DNA from: Candidatus Poribacteria bacterium
GTDB lineage: Bacteria; Poribacteria; WGA-4E; GCA-2687025
DNA length: 64,000 nt
Reading direction: 5' to 3'
Assembly (NCBI GenBank): GCA_018644665.1
Contig: JABGQA010000160.1
Location: forward strand, 1-64,000
This document shows, piece after piece, positions 17,318 to 26,497 of the stretch. Every line of letters begins with the position of its first letter. Positions within the stretch are counted from its first letter, which is position 1. A model generated the notes under the pieces. That model saw only the letters and a list, made by a program, of their open reading frames with translations, did not search any database and was not told the origin of the DNA. Made by a program: the position numbers and the translations under genes.

Positions 17318-18892
17318 ATGCTCCTCATCGGCCTGCCCTACATTGTCGCCACGGTCGTGGTCTTCGCGCTGACAGCTCTCGCCGCCCGACGAGCCTGGGC
17401 GCGACCGACCGTCGCCGACGTCTTCACCGACCACATGGTGTTGCAGAGAGACGTCGACGTGCCTGTATGGGGGACGGCAAACCCGGGGGAATCGGTGACC
17501 GTGGAACTTGCCGGAGCCACGGCCGACGGGGAAGCCGACGCGGAGGGCGCATGGCGCGCAACGCTACCACCGCTCTCGGCCGGTGGCCCACATGAGATGG
17601 TGGTGCGTGGCGCGGAGTCCGTCGCTCTCACGAACGTCATGGTCGGCGAGGTGTGGATCGCGGCCGGCCAATCCAACATGGAATGGCCGATGTCGGCGTC
17701 CCTGCGCGTCGCCGAGTACCTCCCGGCGGCGACCGACCCTGACCTACGGCTGTTCACGTGTCCCCGGGTGATGTTCCACGAGCCGACCGACCGCGTCGAC
17801 GGACCGTGGACGCCGTGCACCCCGGAAGCTGCGCATGGCTTCAGCGCGGTCGCGTACCACTTTGGGCGCCATCTCCGGCGGGAGTTGGGCGTCCCTGTCG
17901 GTCTTATCAACGCCTCCTGGGGTGGCTCGTGGATCGAGGCGTGGATAAGCCGCCCGAGGTTGGAGTCCGACGAGGCGTTCGCGGCGGGCCTCGCGCGCTA
18001 TGACAACGCGTTGCGAGCGTACGAGGGCGGGATGACCGACATGCCCTGGCGCACGCACGAATACCGTGTAGGGATGCGCACCGCGATGCAAGGCGGCGGC
18101 GAATTCCCGGCCGCGCCCACTCCTCCCGCCGACCCTCGCGAGCAGGCGAATCGTCCGGCCGGGATGTATAACGGCATGATCGCCCCCGTGGTCCCGTACG
18201 CGATACGTGGCGCGCTGTGGTATCAGGGCGAATCGAACGCGATCAGCAGCCTATCGTACGCGTACCGTGGTCTGCTGCACGCTCTCATCAACGACTGGCG
18301 CGAGGCGTGGGATATCGGCGCCTTCCCGTTCCTCGTCGTCCAGCTTCCCGACTGGCTCCTGCCGCCCGAAGAACCCGAAGACGACATGTGGGCGGAAATC
18401 CGCGAGGCGCAGGCGGCCGCGCTGGAACTGGAGAACACCGGTCTGACGGTCACGTTAGACATCGGCGACGCCGACGACATCCACCCGCCGAACAAGCGCG
18501 ATGTCGGCGCGCGGTTGGCGCTGAACGCCCTCCGCGTTGCCTACGGTAGAGATGTCCTCGACTCCGGCCCGACCTATGCGGGCATGGTGGAGGAGGCGGA
18601 GGAAGCGGCCATACGCATCTCGTTCGAGAACGTCGGCTCCGGCCTCGCCACCGTGGGTGGGAAGCCCCTTGCTGGATTCGCCATCGCGGGGGCCGACCGG
18701 AAGTTCCGCTGGGCACAGGCCACGATCGAGGGTGACACCGTGGTCGTGCACAGCGACCTGGTTCGGCATCCCGCGGCCGTGCGCTACGCGTGGGCGAGCA
18801 ATCCGCTCTGCAACCTCACCAACGACAGCGGCTTGCCTGCGCGGCCGTTCCGCACGGACGACTGGCCCGGCATCACGGACGACAATCAGTAG
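17318..18892 (+). CDS. Sialate O-acetylesterase-like secreted SGNH hydrolase
   Basis: The 524-residue protein has an N-terminal hydrophobic segment (residues 3-26, likely a signal peptide) and a small beta domain containing VFTDHMVLQRD. The SASA-family esterase core follows, with the catalytic serine in IAAGQSNMEWPM and an ALWYQGESNA block. A DIHPPNK segment near residue 390 supplies the C-terminal Asp/His. This arrangement fits acetylesterases that remove O-acetyl groups from sialic acid or plant and algal glycans. GGAG is spaced 8 nt from the ATG. True substrate unknown. Confidence 0.85.
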   Translation: MLLIGLPYIVATVVVFALTALAARRAWARPTVADVFTDHMVLQRDVDVPVWGTANPGESVTVELAGATADGEADAEGAWRATLPPLSAGGPHEMVVRGAESVALTNVMVGEVWIAAGQSNMEWPMSASLRVAEYLPAATDPDLRLFTCPRVMFHEPTDRVDGPWTPCTPEAAHGFSAVAYHFGRHLRRELGVPVGLINASWGGSWIEAWISRPRLESDEAFAAGLARYDNALRAYEGGMTDMPWRTHEYRVGMRTAMQGGGEFPAAPTPPADPREQANRPAGMYNGMIAPVVPYAIRGALWYQGESNAISSLSYAYRGLLHALINDWREAWDIGAFPFLVVQLPDWLLPPEEPEDDMWAEIREAQAAALELENTGLTVTLDIGDADDIHPPNKRDVGARLALNALRVAYGRDVLDSGPTYAGMVEEAEEAAIRISFENVGSGLATVGGKPLAGFAIAGADRKFRWAQATIEGDTVVVHSDLVRHPAAVRYAWASNPLCNLTNDSGLPARPFRTDDWPGITDDNQ

Positions 18893-18971
18893 CGGCGGCC
18901 TGTTGAGTTCCGACGTCGCCGGGCAGTATCTCTATATGAGAGCCGCCCCGACCCTTCGTGCGGACGAATCC

Positions 18972-21900
18972 ATGTCGCTCCTACGCCGCGCCGCCGTTCT
19001 ACTCCTCGTCTGGCCGTTGCTGGCGAGGGCGCAGACGGATTGCGGAACGTGGTCCCTCCAAGCGAACCGTGATCTGCCAACCGGCGGAGAGTTCCGATCC
19101 GCCCCCGCTGCGCGGCCGGCGAGCGTAGGCGACAAGGACACGTTCTTCACACACATCCCGGACGGCCGCGCGCAGGCGACACTGCGCCACGTGGGACGGC
19201 ACGCCTCCTACTGGGTCGACGACGAACGCGTCAACACGCTGAACATGGCCAGACTGAGGCAACTGTCGACCGAGTTCGACAACGTCATCTATCCGCAGGT
19301 GCGCGCGTGGTTTGGTAGCGAGTGGCTGCCCGGCGTGGACGGCGACGCACGCATCACCGTCCTCCTGCACGACGTCGCCGCGAACAACACGTCTGCCGGC
19401 TTCGGCGGGTACTTCTCCCAGGTGGATGAACTGCCTCTCGAGCGCGAAAGCAACGCGCGTGAGATGATCTATATCGACGTCTTCGCCCTCCGCGACTACG
19501 ATTGGTTCCGCTTCATCAACCTCGTCGCCCACGAGTTCACCCACCTCCTGAACTGGCGGCAGCGCGGCGGCACTACGGACGAACGGTGGCTCGAGGAGGG
19601 CCGCGGAGCCTTCGCCGAATGGGCGATCTACCGGAACATCCATGGCTTGTTCCTCCGCGAATACCTCAACACGCCTCCCCAGTCGCTCACGTCGGACAAC
19701 ACCTTCGGCACGTGGTACGGCGGCAGCTACCTGTTGCTCATGTACTTGCACGACCATTACGGAGGCAGGCAGTTCGCGGAGGCGTACGGCCGCATCCCTC
19801 TACGCGGGGTCGCGGGAATCGACGCGGCGTTGGCCGAGATAGGGAGGTCGGAGCGGGTCGCGGACATCTTCCCGACGTGGGCGTTGGCGAACCTGCTCAA
19901 CAACCGCGGCCTCTCGCCGTTGGCAGGCTATCGCTCCGTGCCCGTCGACTTCTCGGTGCCTTCGGTGAGGGTGGCCAAGCGAAGCGCCTATCCGTCGGTG
20001 GGGAGCGTGGACCTCCGTGAGTGGTCCGTGTCTTACGTGGAGTTCTCGCGGGCGCCCGCAGGTCCTCTCACCTTCGGCGTCGACGGCGACGTAGGGTCGG
20101 CCTACAACGCGAGCGTCTGGCGATCACGGACACGTGACTACCTGCCTGTGCCGTTCGTCGACGATGGCGCGGCCTTGTTGCGCATACCGGACGCCGTTGC
20201 CGGGGAAACGTACACGCTGGTTCTGACAACACCGGTCGCGCAGGAGCTGTCGTATCGCGTCGAACAGGGAGACGGCGGCGTCCCTGGGGCCGGGGGACCG
20301 GTCATCGTGCGGGCCGACCCGGCCGTGACGCGGCTCCGGGTCGACGTGCCGACGCCCGCCCGGCGGGCTGGCGCGGGCGCGCTGACGCCACAGGGCGCGC
20401 TCCCGGTGGCTGCGGTCGTGCGACGCATCGCACTGTCGCCGGACGGTCTTTGGGCAGCGGCAGGATGGGGCGTAGTGAAGTTCGATCGCAGTGACCCGGC
20501 CGACCTCGCCCTCGCCCACTTCATCGGCACGGCGGGCGAAGCGCGGGACGTCGCCACGGACGGGGCAACGGTCTACGTGGCCGAGGACACGGCGGGCGTA
20601 GGCATCTACGACGCGGCCGATGGGAGTACCCTCGGGCGCGTCCGACAAGGCGGGAACGCCGCCCATCTGGCGCTGTATGGCGGTCACCTGTTCGTGCTCG
20701 ACGCGCGCGCTGGACTGCGCGCCTACGACGTCTCCGCGCCGGCCGATCCGAGGCTCGTGCAGGCGCTCTTCTCCGGCACTGGACACTTCCTGCGCGCCGC
20801 CCAAGACCGACTCTACGCCAGCGATGGCGGAAACGGCTTCCGTGTGTTCTCGATCGCGGACATGCCGGCGATGCCCCAGGAGGGCCTGCTCGAACTGATC
20901 GTCCTCGGCGCAGCGCCGCATCGCGGCTTGGTGTGGGGCGGGTCCGGCGTGTTGGTCGGCATCGACACGGCGAACCCCAACGCCTCGGAGATAGCGATCA
21001 GCATGAGCACGACCGCGCAACCGCGCGACATGGTCGTACGGGACGACATACTCGTCACAGCGGAGAGCGAAGCGGGGATGCGCCTCGTCGACATCTCGGG
21101 GGAACCGAGGACGATCGGCCGCGTGCCGACGCGCGGCTCGGCGCACGCCGTCGCGCTGGACGGCCCGTGGGCATATCTGGCGGATGGCCGAGCGGGCGTC
21201 GCCGTCATGAATGTTAGCGACATGCGGGCCCCGCAGTACGTGTCACACGTGGACACGTCCGGGCTGAGCGGGAAAGCGCGCGCCAACGGCCGCCGTGTGT
21301 ACGTGGCGAACGGGCCAGGCGGCTTGGCGGTCGCGGAGCGGTCAGGGGTTCTGGCTCACGTGCCCACGCGCGGGGACGCGCAGGATGTCGCCGCGCGTGG
21401 AACGCTCGCGTACGTCGCGACCACCGCGGGGCTGGAGGTCGTCGATCTCACGAACATCGCGCGACCCATCGTTGGCGCGGCGACCACGACGTCGGAGCCA
21501 GCGTCGGGCGTCGCGCTCTCCGACGACGGCACGCAGGCGTACGTCGCAGCAGGCAACGTCCTCGTCCACGACGTGACCGGCCCGCGTCCTCAGCGGGGCC
21601 GCACGCTGTCCGTTGGCGGCTATAGCGTCTCGGTTTCGGTCTACGACGACTTGCTCTCCATCGCAGCGGCCGAGGACGGCTTCGAGCTGTACGACATCTC
21701 CGCTCCCGCGGCTCCCATCTTCCTCGCCAGAATCCGCGATGCGCGAAACGCGCGAGCCATCGTGCGGCACAACGACACGCTGTTCGTCGGCGCGGGCGCG
21801 GACGTGATCGTCTACGACGTGTCCGACCCGCGCCAACCGACCGAGATGGCCCGATGGGACGCGCAGTTCGATGTCCGCGCGCTCGCGACGCGGAACGGCC

Positions 21901-22451
21901 GCGTCTTCGCGGGGGGTGAGACGACCGTGGCGGGCTGGGACGCGAGGAACGCCGTGTCCCCCGCACTGCTCTTCCGCGAGCGTTCGTTCCGCTGGGTGAC
22001 CGGCGTGGCGTTGGAGGGGCCGAGGCTGTACGTGTCGGATGTCGACCGGGTGCACGTGTTCCGCAGGGAGGACGACGGGGCCCTGTACGTGAGCGACCCC
22101 GTGACATCGCAGCCACAGCCGCCGCAGGCCGCCGACGCGTACGTCACCGGCGTCGGGCAGAGCTTCCCGAATCCGTTCAACCCGGAGACGTGGATACCGT
22201 TCGAGTTGGCCGAGACATCGCGCGTCGAGGTGTCCATATACGATGTCGCGGGGCGGCTGGTGCGTACGATCGAGTCGGCGATACTCGCGGGCGGCCGCTA
22301 CGGCGCCAGGGCGCGCGCAATCCACTGGGACGGCCACAACGAGCGCGGTGATGTCGCGTCGGCGGGTCTGTACTTCTACCGGTTCGCAGCGACGCCAGTC
22401 GGCGGTGGCGCCCCCTTCGCCACGACAGGGCGCATGACGCTCACCCCCTAG
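18972..22451 (+). CDS. Secreted zinc metalloprotease with beta-propeller and C-terminal sorting-type domain
   Basis: The product is about 1159 residues. A signal peptide (1-20) is followed by a metalloprotease domain with H187EFTH191 and, 17 residues on, WLEEG (E208/E209), a pattern like the M30 hyicolysin group. From about residue 490 to 1040 there are repeated LVIVD-type propeller blades (RDMVVRDDILVTAESEAG, GVAVMNVSDMRAPQYVSH and similar). The C-terminal domain (about 1064-1159) starts SFPNPFNPETWIPFELAE and contains VSIYDVAGRLVRT, a FlgD-like/T9SS-type sorting fold. An alternative start lies at 18936. The 80-nt gap to the previous gene suggests a separate or loosely linked unit. The protein is probably surface-attached. 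Confidence 0.8.
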   Translation: MSLLRRAAVLLLVWPLLARAQTDCGTWSLQANRDLPTGGEFRSAPAARPASVGDKDTFFTHIPDGRAQATLRHVGRHASYWVDDERVNTLNMARLRQLSTEFDNVIYPQVRAWFGSEWLPGVDGDARITVLLHDVAANNTSAGFGGYFSQVDELPLERESNAREMIYIDVFALRDYDWFRFINLVAHEFTHLLNWRQRGGTTDERWLEEGRGAFAEWAIYRNIHGLFLREYLNTPPQSLTSDNTFGTWYGGSYLLLMYLHDHYGGRQFAEAYGRIPLRGVAGIDAALAEIGRSERVADIFPTWALANLLNNRGLSPLAGYRSVPVDFSVPSVRVAKRSAYPSVGSVDLREWSVSYVEFSRAPAGPLTFGVDGDVGSAYNASVWRSRTRDYLPVPFVDDGAALLRIPDAVAGETYTLVLTTPVAQELSYRVEQGDGGVPGAGGPVIVRADPAVTRLRVDVPTPARRAGAGALTPQGALPVAAVVRRIALSPDGLWAAAGWGVVKFDRSDPADLALAHFIGTAGEARDVATDGATVYVAEDTAGVGIYDAADGSTLGRVRQGGNAAHLALYGGHLFVLDARAGLRAYDVSAPADPRLVQALFSGTGHFLRAAQDRLYASDGGNGFRVFSIADMPAMPQEGLLELIVLGAAPHRGLVWGGSGVLVGIDTANPNASEIAISMSTTAQPRDMVVRDDILVTAESEAGMRLVDISGEPRTIGRVPTRGSAHAVALDGPWAYLADGRAGVAVMNVSDMRAPQYVSHVDTSGLSGKARANGRRVYVANGPGGLAVAERSGVLAHVPTRGDAQDVAARGTLAYVATTAGLEVVDLTNIARPIVGAATTTSEPASGVALSDDGTQAYVAAGNVLVHDVTGPRPQRGRTLSVGGYSVSVSVYDDLLSIAAAEDGFELYDISAPAAPIFLARIRDARNARAIVRHNDTLFVGAGADVIVYDVSDPRQPTEMARWDAQFDVRALATRNGRVFAGGETTVAGWDARNAVSPALLFRERSFRWVTGVALEGPRLYVSDVDRVHVFRREDDGALYVSDPVTSQPQPPQAADAYVTGVGQSFPNPFNPETWIPFELAETSRVEVSIYDVAGRLVRTIESAILAGGRYGARARAIHWDGHNERGDVASAGLYFYRFAATPVGGGAPFATTGRMTLTP

Positions 22452-23173
22452 CGGTTGCCCATGCCTTCAGGAACACCGCCGAATTCGATGTACCCGAACG
22501 CGCCCGAGTCGTGGAAGTTGTGCGTCCCTATCGTGGACCACGACGTCATCTCCGGTCGGTCGACCGGCTCCGAGCGGTCGATGCGGTAGAAGTTCGCGCG
22601 CCACACGTCGCCCACCTGCGGCGGCAGTTGCTGCGCCTCTCCGAACTCCGTCATCGGCATCGCGATCTCCACAACCCAGCCGTCCTCCACCGCCCCGACT
22701 GCGTGCTGGATGCCCGCCATCGTCCAGTCGCGCAGCAGCCAGTGCTTGCCGCTGTTGATGACGAACGCGTCGAAGAGCGTGTTGAGCGGGTTCCACTCCA
22801 GTTCGATGTACGTCTTCTGGTCGTCGTCGGCGTCGATGAATACCTCGACGACCTCTTCCTCCCACAGGTTCGCGTCGCGCACCGTGAGCCGGGCGTTGGT
22901 CGGACCGTCGTCGTGGCACACGAACGCGACGTAGAGGTACTCCCAGTCCCACGTCAGGCTCAGCTCGGTCGCGCGGATGGGGGCGTCACCCGTGGCCGCG
23001 TCCGCGAGCGACGCTGTGACCGCGTTCGTCCATCCGCCGTCGCTCAGGTCGCCGTCGATCTCGATGATGGGGCCGCCTGCCGGTAGGTTGGGAATGACCA
23101 GGCGCGCCGGCTCCGCAACCGACGCGAAACAGACGCCGAGCCAGACGACGATGGCGGTTGAGAAGGCGCGCAT
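22448..23173 (-). CDS. Secreted CBM9-like carbohydrate-binding domain protein
   Basis: The 241-residue protein has a signal peptide (1-20) and one CBM9/DOMON-like domain with the family pattern IEIDGDLSDGGWTNAV, YLYVAFVCHDD, VVEVFIDADDDQKTYIELEWNP, WVVEIAMPMTEFGE and WRANFYRIDRSE. Such domains bind carbohydrate ends. The start at 23173 follows GAGGAAAG. Its stop and that of the convergent protease gene lie on one CTAG. The same domain type forms the N-terminus of the DUF5916 protein at 42.8 kb. Confidence 0.8.
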   Translation of the reverse strand: MRAFSTAIVVWLGVCFASVAEPARLVIPNLPAGGPIIEIDGDLSDGGWTNAVTASLADAATGDAPIRATELSLTWDWEYLYVAFVCHDDGPTNARLTVRDANLWEEEVVEVFIDADDDQKTYIELEWNPLNTLFDAFVINSGKHWLLRDWTMAGIQHAVGAVEDGWVVEIAMPMTEFGEAQQLPPQVGDVWRANFYRIDRSEPVDRPEMTSWSTIGTHNFHDSGAFGYIEFGGVPEGMGNR

Positions 23174-23441
23174 GGGTCTTTCCTCGGCCCTTGGTGCAAG
23201 ATGATGCGTGGCCGAGGTTATACAGGCCGGACACGGTCGCGACAATCGCGTCGGCGCTCGCCGCGCACTGCCCAGCCTCCAGTCGACCTGCCCGACGTGG
23301 CCCATGACGTCCCTGCGCGGATGGTCCGCACGCGACATCCACATGCCGGCGCCATTGCGCGACGGGCATGCGTGGGCGACCATGTTCACGCATGCCTTCG
23401 GGGCCCGTCCGACACGTCCGGGATTCGCATAGAGCAAGCAC

Positions 23442-24191
23442 ATGTCCCTTGGCCGCGTCGTCTCTCGCACTGCTCGACATAGCGCCGTTCTGGCGATGAT
23501 GGCGCTCGGGGCCGCATTCGCCCTCGTGGTCGGGTGCGGCGAGGACGCCGCCGACGCGCCGCCCGCGGAGTTCATGCCACGCCCTGCGCGCGTGTTCCAG
23601 GTCTCCGACCTGGACATCGGGCAGCGGAGCTTCGTCTACGGCGAGGAAATGCAAATCGTCTTCGACCGAGACCCGGGCGTCGTCGAGCTGGACTATGGTG
23701 GCGCCGCGCCGTTGGCGCCGGTGGCGGGGGAGAACACGACTCGCGCCTTCCTACTGGAGCGGTCGCCGACGGTCCTCACGTGGGACAACGGGGGATCACT
23801 CGTGCTCGAATACGACCCCATCGTGGAGCGGAACCCACCCGTGCCGGAGCTTGTCGACGCCTGGCCGCCCTTCGGCTCTCGCGGGATCTCGGACGTGAAC
23901 CTCAACCAGCGCACGCCCATCTGGCTGAAGTTTGGCGTCCAGGCGCGTCGACGCGGGGGGATCATCCCCAGGCTACGCGTCGACGAGGCGGAGATCACGG
24001 GACCGGACGGGATAGCATGGATTCCCGAAACGAGCGTTGGAGTGGATTTCGTCGCGCTGCTCAGTGACGACGCGCACACGTACGAGCGCGGTCAGACGTA
24101 CGGCGTCCACGTGGAGGTCACGTTCGCCATCGCTCCGAATTCCCCTCGTGCGTACGACTACGAGTTCAAGGTCCACCCAACCAAGCCCTAG
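23442..24191 (+). CDS. Lipoprotein with bacterial Ig-like domain, copy 1
   Basis: The 249-residue product has a lipoprotein signal with lipobox LVVGC (Cys32), followed by an acidic linker and two beta-rich segments. The N-terminal part (residues 48-125) has FVYGEEMQIVFDRDPG and TTRAFLLERSPTVLTW. The C-terminal part (130-249) resembles SbsA-type Big_5 Ig-like domains, with a PPFGSRGISDVNL opening and an ITGPDGIAW strand. It is paralogous to the gene 34 nt downstream. Function unknown; probably outer-membrane anchored and facing either the periplasm or the outside. Upstream, 269 nt separate it from the divergent CBM9 gene. Confidence 0.7.
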   Translation: MSLGRVVSRTARHSAVLAMMALGAAFALVVGCGEDAADAPPAEFMPRPARVFQVSDLDIGQRSFVYGEEMQIVFDRDPGVVELDYGGAAPLAPVAGENTTRAFLLERSPTVLTWDNGGSLVLEYDPIVERNPPVPELVDAWPPFGSRGISDVNLNQRTPIWLKFGVQARRRGGIIPRLRVDEAEITGPDGIAWIPETSVGVDFVALLSDDAHTYERGQTYGVHVEVTFAIAPNSPRAYDYEFKVHPTKP

Positions 24192-24225
24192 GCGCGCCGG
24201 CGCGACACGCGAGAACGGACGGGCG

Positions 24226-24924
24226 ATGTACCACCAATGGGCGCGTGATTTCCCGGGAGCCGCGTGCCTACTCGCGCTAGCCCTGATGCTGTGGGGATGT
24301 GGTGGAGACGGAGATGCCCCCGGGGACGGGCCCTTGGCGCAGGTGCTCCGCGTGGTTGGCCTCGACTTCGGCCCTCAGGACTACCGGTACGGCACGGAGA
24401 TACGTGTCGTATTCGACCGCGATCCTGGCGACGTGCAGCTCGACTACGACGGCGACCAGCCGATCGCCGATATCGCCGGCCGCGGCACGACGCGCGCCTT
24501 CCTGTTGGAGCGATCGCCAACCGTGCTCCGTTGGGGCAGGGGAGGTCTCCTAGTGCTGGAATACGACCCCATCGAGCCTGCCGAAACCAACCGCGTGCCT
24601 CCGGTGCCCATAGACCCTCTCCCTGGGGCCACCGACGTGGACGGGGGGCGCCTCGCGAGAGCCGGCGTCCGCATCAGGCTGGACCGCGCCTTAGTCACCC
24701 CGGGGTTGATCCCCGTGCACAGCGTGGAACAAGCGGTCATCACCGGGTCGGACGGCACGAAGTGGGAACCGGCGATGACGGTCACCGGCCAGATACTGAC
24801 GCTAGTCGGCGACGCGGCTCACCCATACCGCAGCGGCGTGACGTATCGGGTGTCGGTCCGCGTGGTCAACCGCATCGCTCCCGGGCTCTTCCCACCGACA
24901 GAGTACGAGTTCACCGTCAAGTAG
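24226..24924 (+). CDS. Lipoprotein with bacterial Ig-like domain, copy 2
   Basis: The 232-residue paralog of the preceding gene has lipobox LWGC (Cys25). The same core appears: YGTEIRVVFDRDPGDVQLDY, GTTRAFLLERSPTVLRW and LVLEYDPI, then a Big_5-like C-terminal half (ITGSDGTKWEP). Identity is highest around the FDRDPG and RAFLLERSPTVL segments and low near the C-terminus, indicating an old tandem duplication. The downstream 276 nt contain a GC-rich hairpin without a T tract and no gene. Confidence 0.7.
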   Translation: MYHQWARDFPGAACLLALALMLWGCGGDGDAPGDGPLAQVLRVVGLDFGPQDYRYGTEIRVVFDRDPGDVQLDYDGDQPIADIAGRGTTRAFLLERSPTVLRWGRGGLLVLEYDPIEPAETNRVPPVPIDPLPGATDVDGGRLARAGVRIRLDRALVTPGLIPVHSVEQAVITGSDGTKWEPAMTVTGQILTLVGDAAHPYRSGVTYRVSVRVVNRIAPGLFPPTEYEFTVK

Positions 24925-25200
24925 CACGCGGCCGCCAGGCGGCGCGGCGGGTCACATCGCAGGCGGCCTCGGAGCTACGCCGTCCAAGACTCGACCCGGC
25001 CGGGCGCGGCCCGTCGCGTCGGGCTACCTTAGGGATGAAGGAGCGGCTACAGAACAGCCGCAGGGGCGTCCTCCGCACGGCCAGCGGACGATAGGCAGCG
25101 TGGTCGTCCGCGGATGCTCCGGCACGGGACGACTGACCACCTGTCGCGACACACACGGCGCGCCAGCGAGCGCACGATCCAGCCAGGGAAGCCACAGCAC

Positions 25201-25464
25201 ATGGACATGCTCTCATTCACCGTCGCTATGAGCGCAATCGTCCTGGGGTGCGGTGTGGGCTTCGCGTGGGCCCTCGTCGAGTACTCGTCCAGAAAGCAGA
25301 AGCTGACCGCGGGCGCATCGGCGACGAAGATCGAGGAGATGCAACGCCAGATTGACGCGCTGGGCGAAGACATGCGCGGTGTGCAGGAGGCCCTCGCCGA
25401 TGTGACGCTACTCGTCGAGGACAGTGCGCGCGGCCGACTGGGCCCGAGCGACGACACCGACTGA
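25201..25464 (+). CDS. PspB-like small membrane protein (family member 1)
   Basis: The 87-residue product has one N-terminal membrane helix (about residues 4-24, FTVAMSAIVLGCGVGFAWAL). A charged region then leads to a predicted coiled coil IEEMQRQIDALGEDMRGVQE ending in ALADVTLLVED. PspB of the phage-shock system has the same architecture: N-out helix, then a cytoplasmic coiled coil. Other members occur in this window at 50.3, 50.6, 52.9, 60.3 and 60.7 kb. AGGGAAG precedes the start. It is a monocistronic plus-strand gene that converges on the methylase gene. Function unknown. Confidence 0.7.
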   Translation: MDMLSFTVAMSAIVLGCGVGFAWALVEYSSRKQKLTAGASATKIEEMQRQIDALGEDMRGVQEALADVTLLVEDSARGRLGPSDDTD

Positions 25465-25561
25465 GCGCGGCAGCCGTGCGTTGGCGGCTGTCGCGAGACG
25501 AGTCCGCCGATGCCCATGCACACGCCCATAGCGACTCGAAGTCGGATCGGCGCCCACGCCG

Positions 25562-26497
25562 TCAGACGTCAGGCAGCATGTCTCTACGCCGTCGGCGACT
25601 GCCCGAGAGCCGTGGCGCGGCCTCGTGGATAGACCGCCGCAGAGACATCCCCTCCGTCGCCAAGGTGGGCGACATATACAGCGACTCGTATGTCTCCGTC
25701 CTGCGTCCGCTGAGCGTGGCCTGCGACGACCTCCCGGCGTGCAGTTCCACGCGGGTCAGACCTAGTTCCGCCGGCAACGCCGGTCCATACGTCTTGGCGC
25801 CCGTGCGGCCGTCGAGGCTGATGAGGAACGGCACGCCCCGGTCGAGCAGCGTCCCCAAATCCCGGACGAATCGAGGACGGTCGAACGACCGATGGTAGCG
25901 TGAGTCGCCCCCTCCGCTCGTGCCCTGATACGGAGGGTCCATGTACACGAGGTCGTCCGGCGTCGCGTCGTGGATGGCGTCCGCGTAGTCCCCCGGGACT
26001 GCCTGCGCGCGGCCACGCAACAGCTCGTGGGCCGCGAGCAGGGCGCGGCGCATCCGTGCAGGGGTCCTCCCCAGACGCCGGTTGTCCGGCGACTGGTTGA
26101 ACGCCCCCGCGTTGCTGAACCGCACGGCGTTCTTCACGCACCGCGCCAGGAGGTACAGCAGGCGCGCTGCCCCTCCGTCGGCGTTGTACGCGTCGCGCAC
26201 CTCGCCGTAGAAGGCGCGTGGGTCTGCCTGCTGCGCGCCCCACAGACAGGCGTAGTCGGCCGCGAGTGTTTCTGGGTCGGTGAGAATCCGCTTCCAGATG
26301 TCGACCAATGGCGCCAGGCTATCGCCTATGCGGAACGTCGCGGCGAGGGATCGACCGGCCGCGGCGAGAGAGATCGCGGCCGAGCCCACGAACGGCTCGT
26401 ACAGGGTGTCCACTTGGGTCGGGAAGTGCTCCAAGATGAGCGGCGCAAGCAGACGCTTGCTGCCCTGATAGGGGATGGGGTGAGGGACGGCCCGCAT
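25562..26497 (-). CDS. DNA adenine methylase (D12/Dam class)
   Basis: The 311-residue protein has the D12-class N6-adenine methyltransferase motifs. The SAM-binding region is YQGSKRLLAPLI (residue 10), followed by EPFVGSAAIS (residue 34), a FN-like AFNQSPDNRR segment and the catalytic D187PPY190. The C-terminal tail is basic. The ATG at 26495-26497 overlaps the TGA of the adenosine-deaminase-family gene (TGATG), so the two are translationally coupled; a GTG 15 nt upstream is an alternative. No restriction endonuclease, mismatch repair or phage gene is adjacent, so it is an orphan methylase or a partner of the deaminase. Confidence 0.85.
   Translation of the reverse strand: MRAVPHPIPYQGSKRLLAPLILEHFPTQVDTLYEPFVGSAAISLAAAGRSLAATFRIGDSLAPLVDIWKRILTDPETLAADYACLWGAQQADPRAFYGEVRDAYNADGGAARLLYLLARCVKNAVRFSNAGAFNQSPDNRRLGRTPARMRRALLAAHELLRGRAQAVPGDYADAIHDATPDDLVYMDPPYQGTSGGGDSRYHRSFDRPRFVRDLGTLLDRGVPFLISLDGRTGAKTYGPALPAELGLTRVELHAGRSSQATLSGRRTETYESLYMSPTLATEGMSLRRSIHEAAPRLSGSRRRRRDMLPDV

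Noticed and set aside
24925-25200. GC-rich hairpin after the second lipoprotein as a terminator
   Set aside because: No T tract follows and several alternative GC-rich pairings are equally possible.
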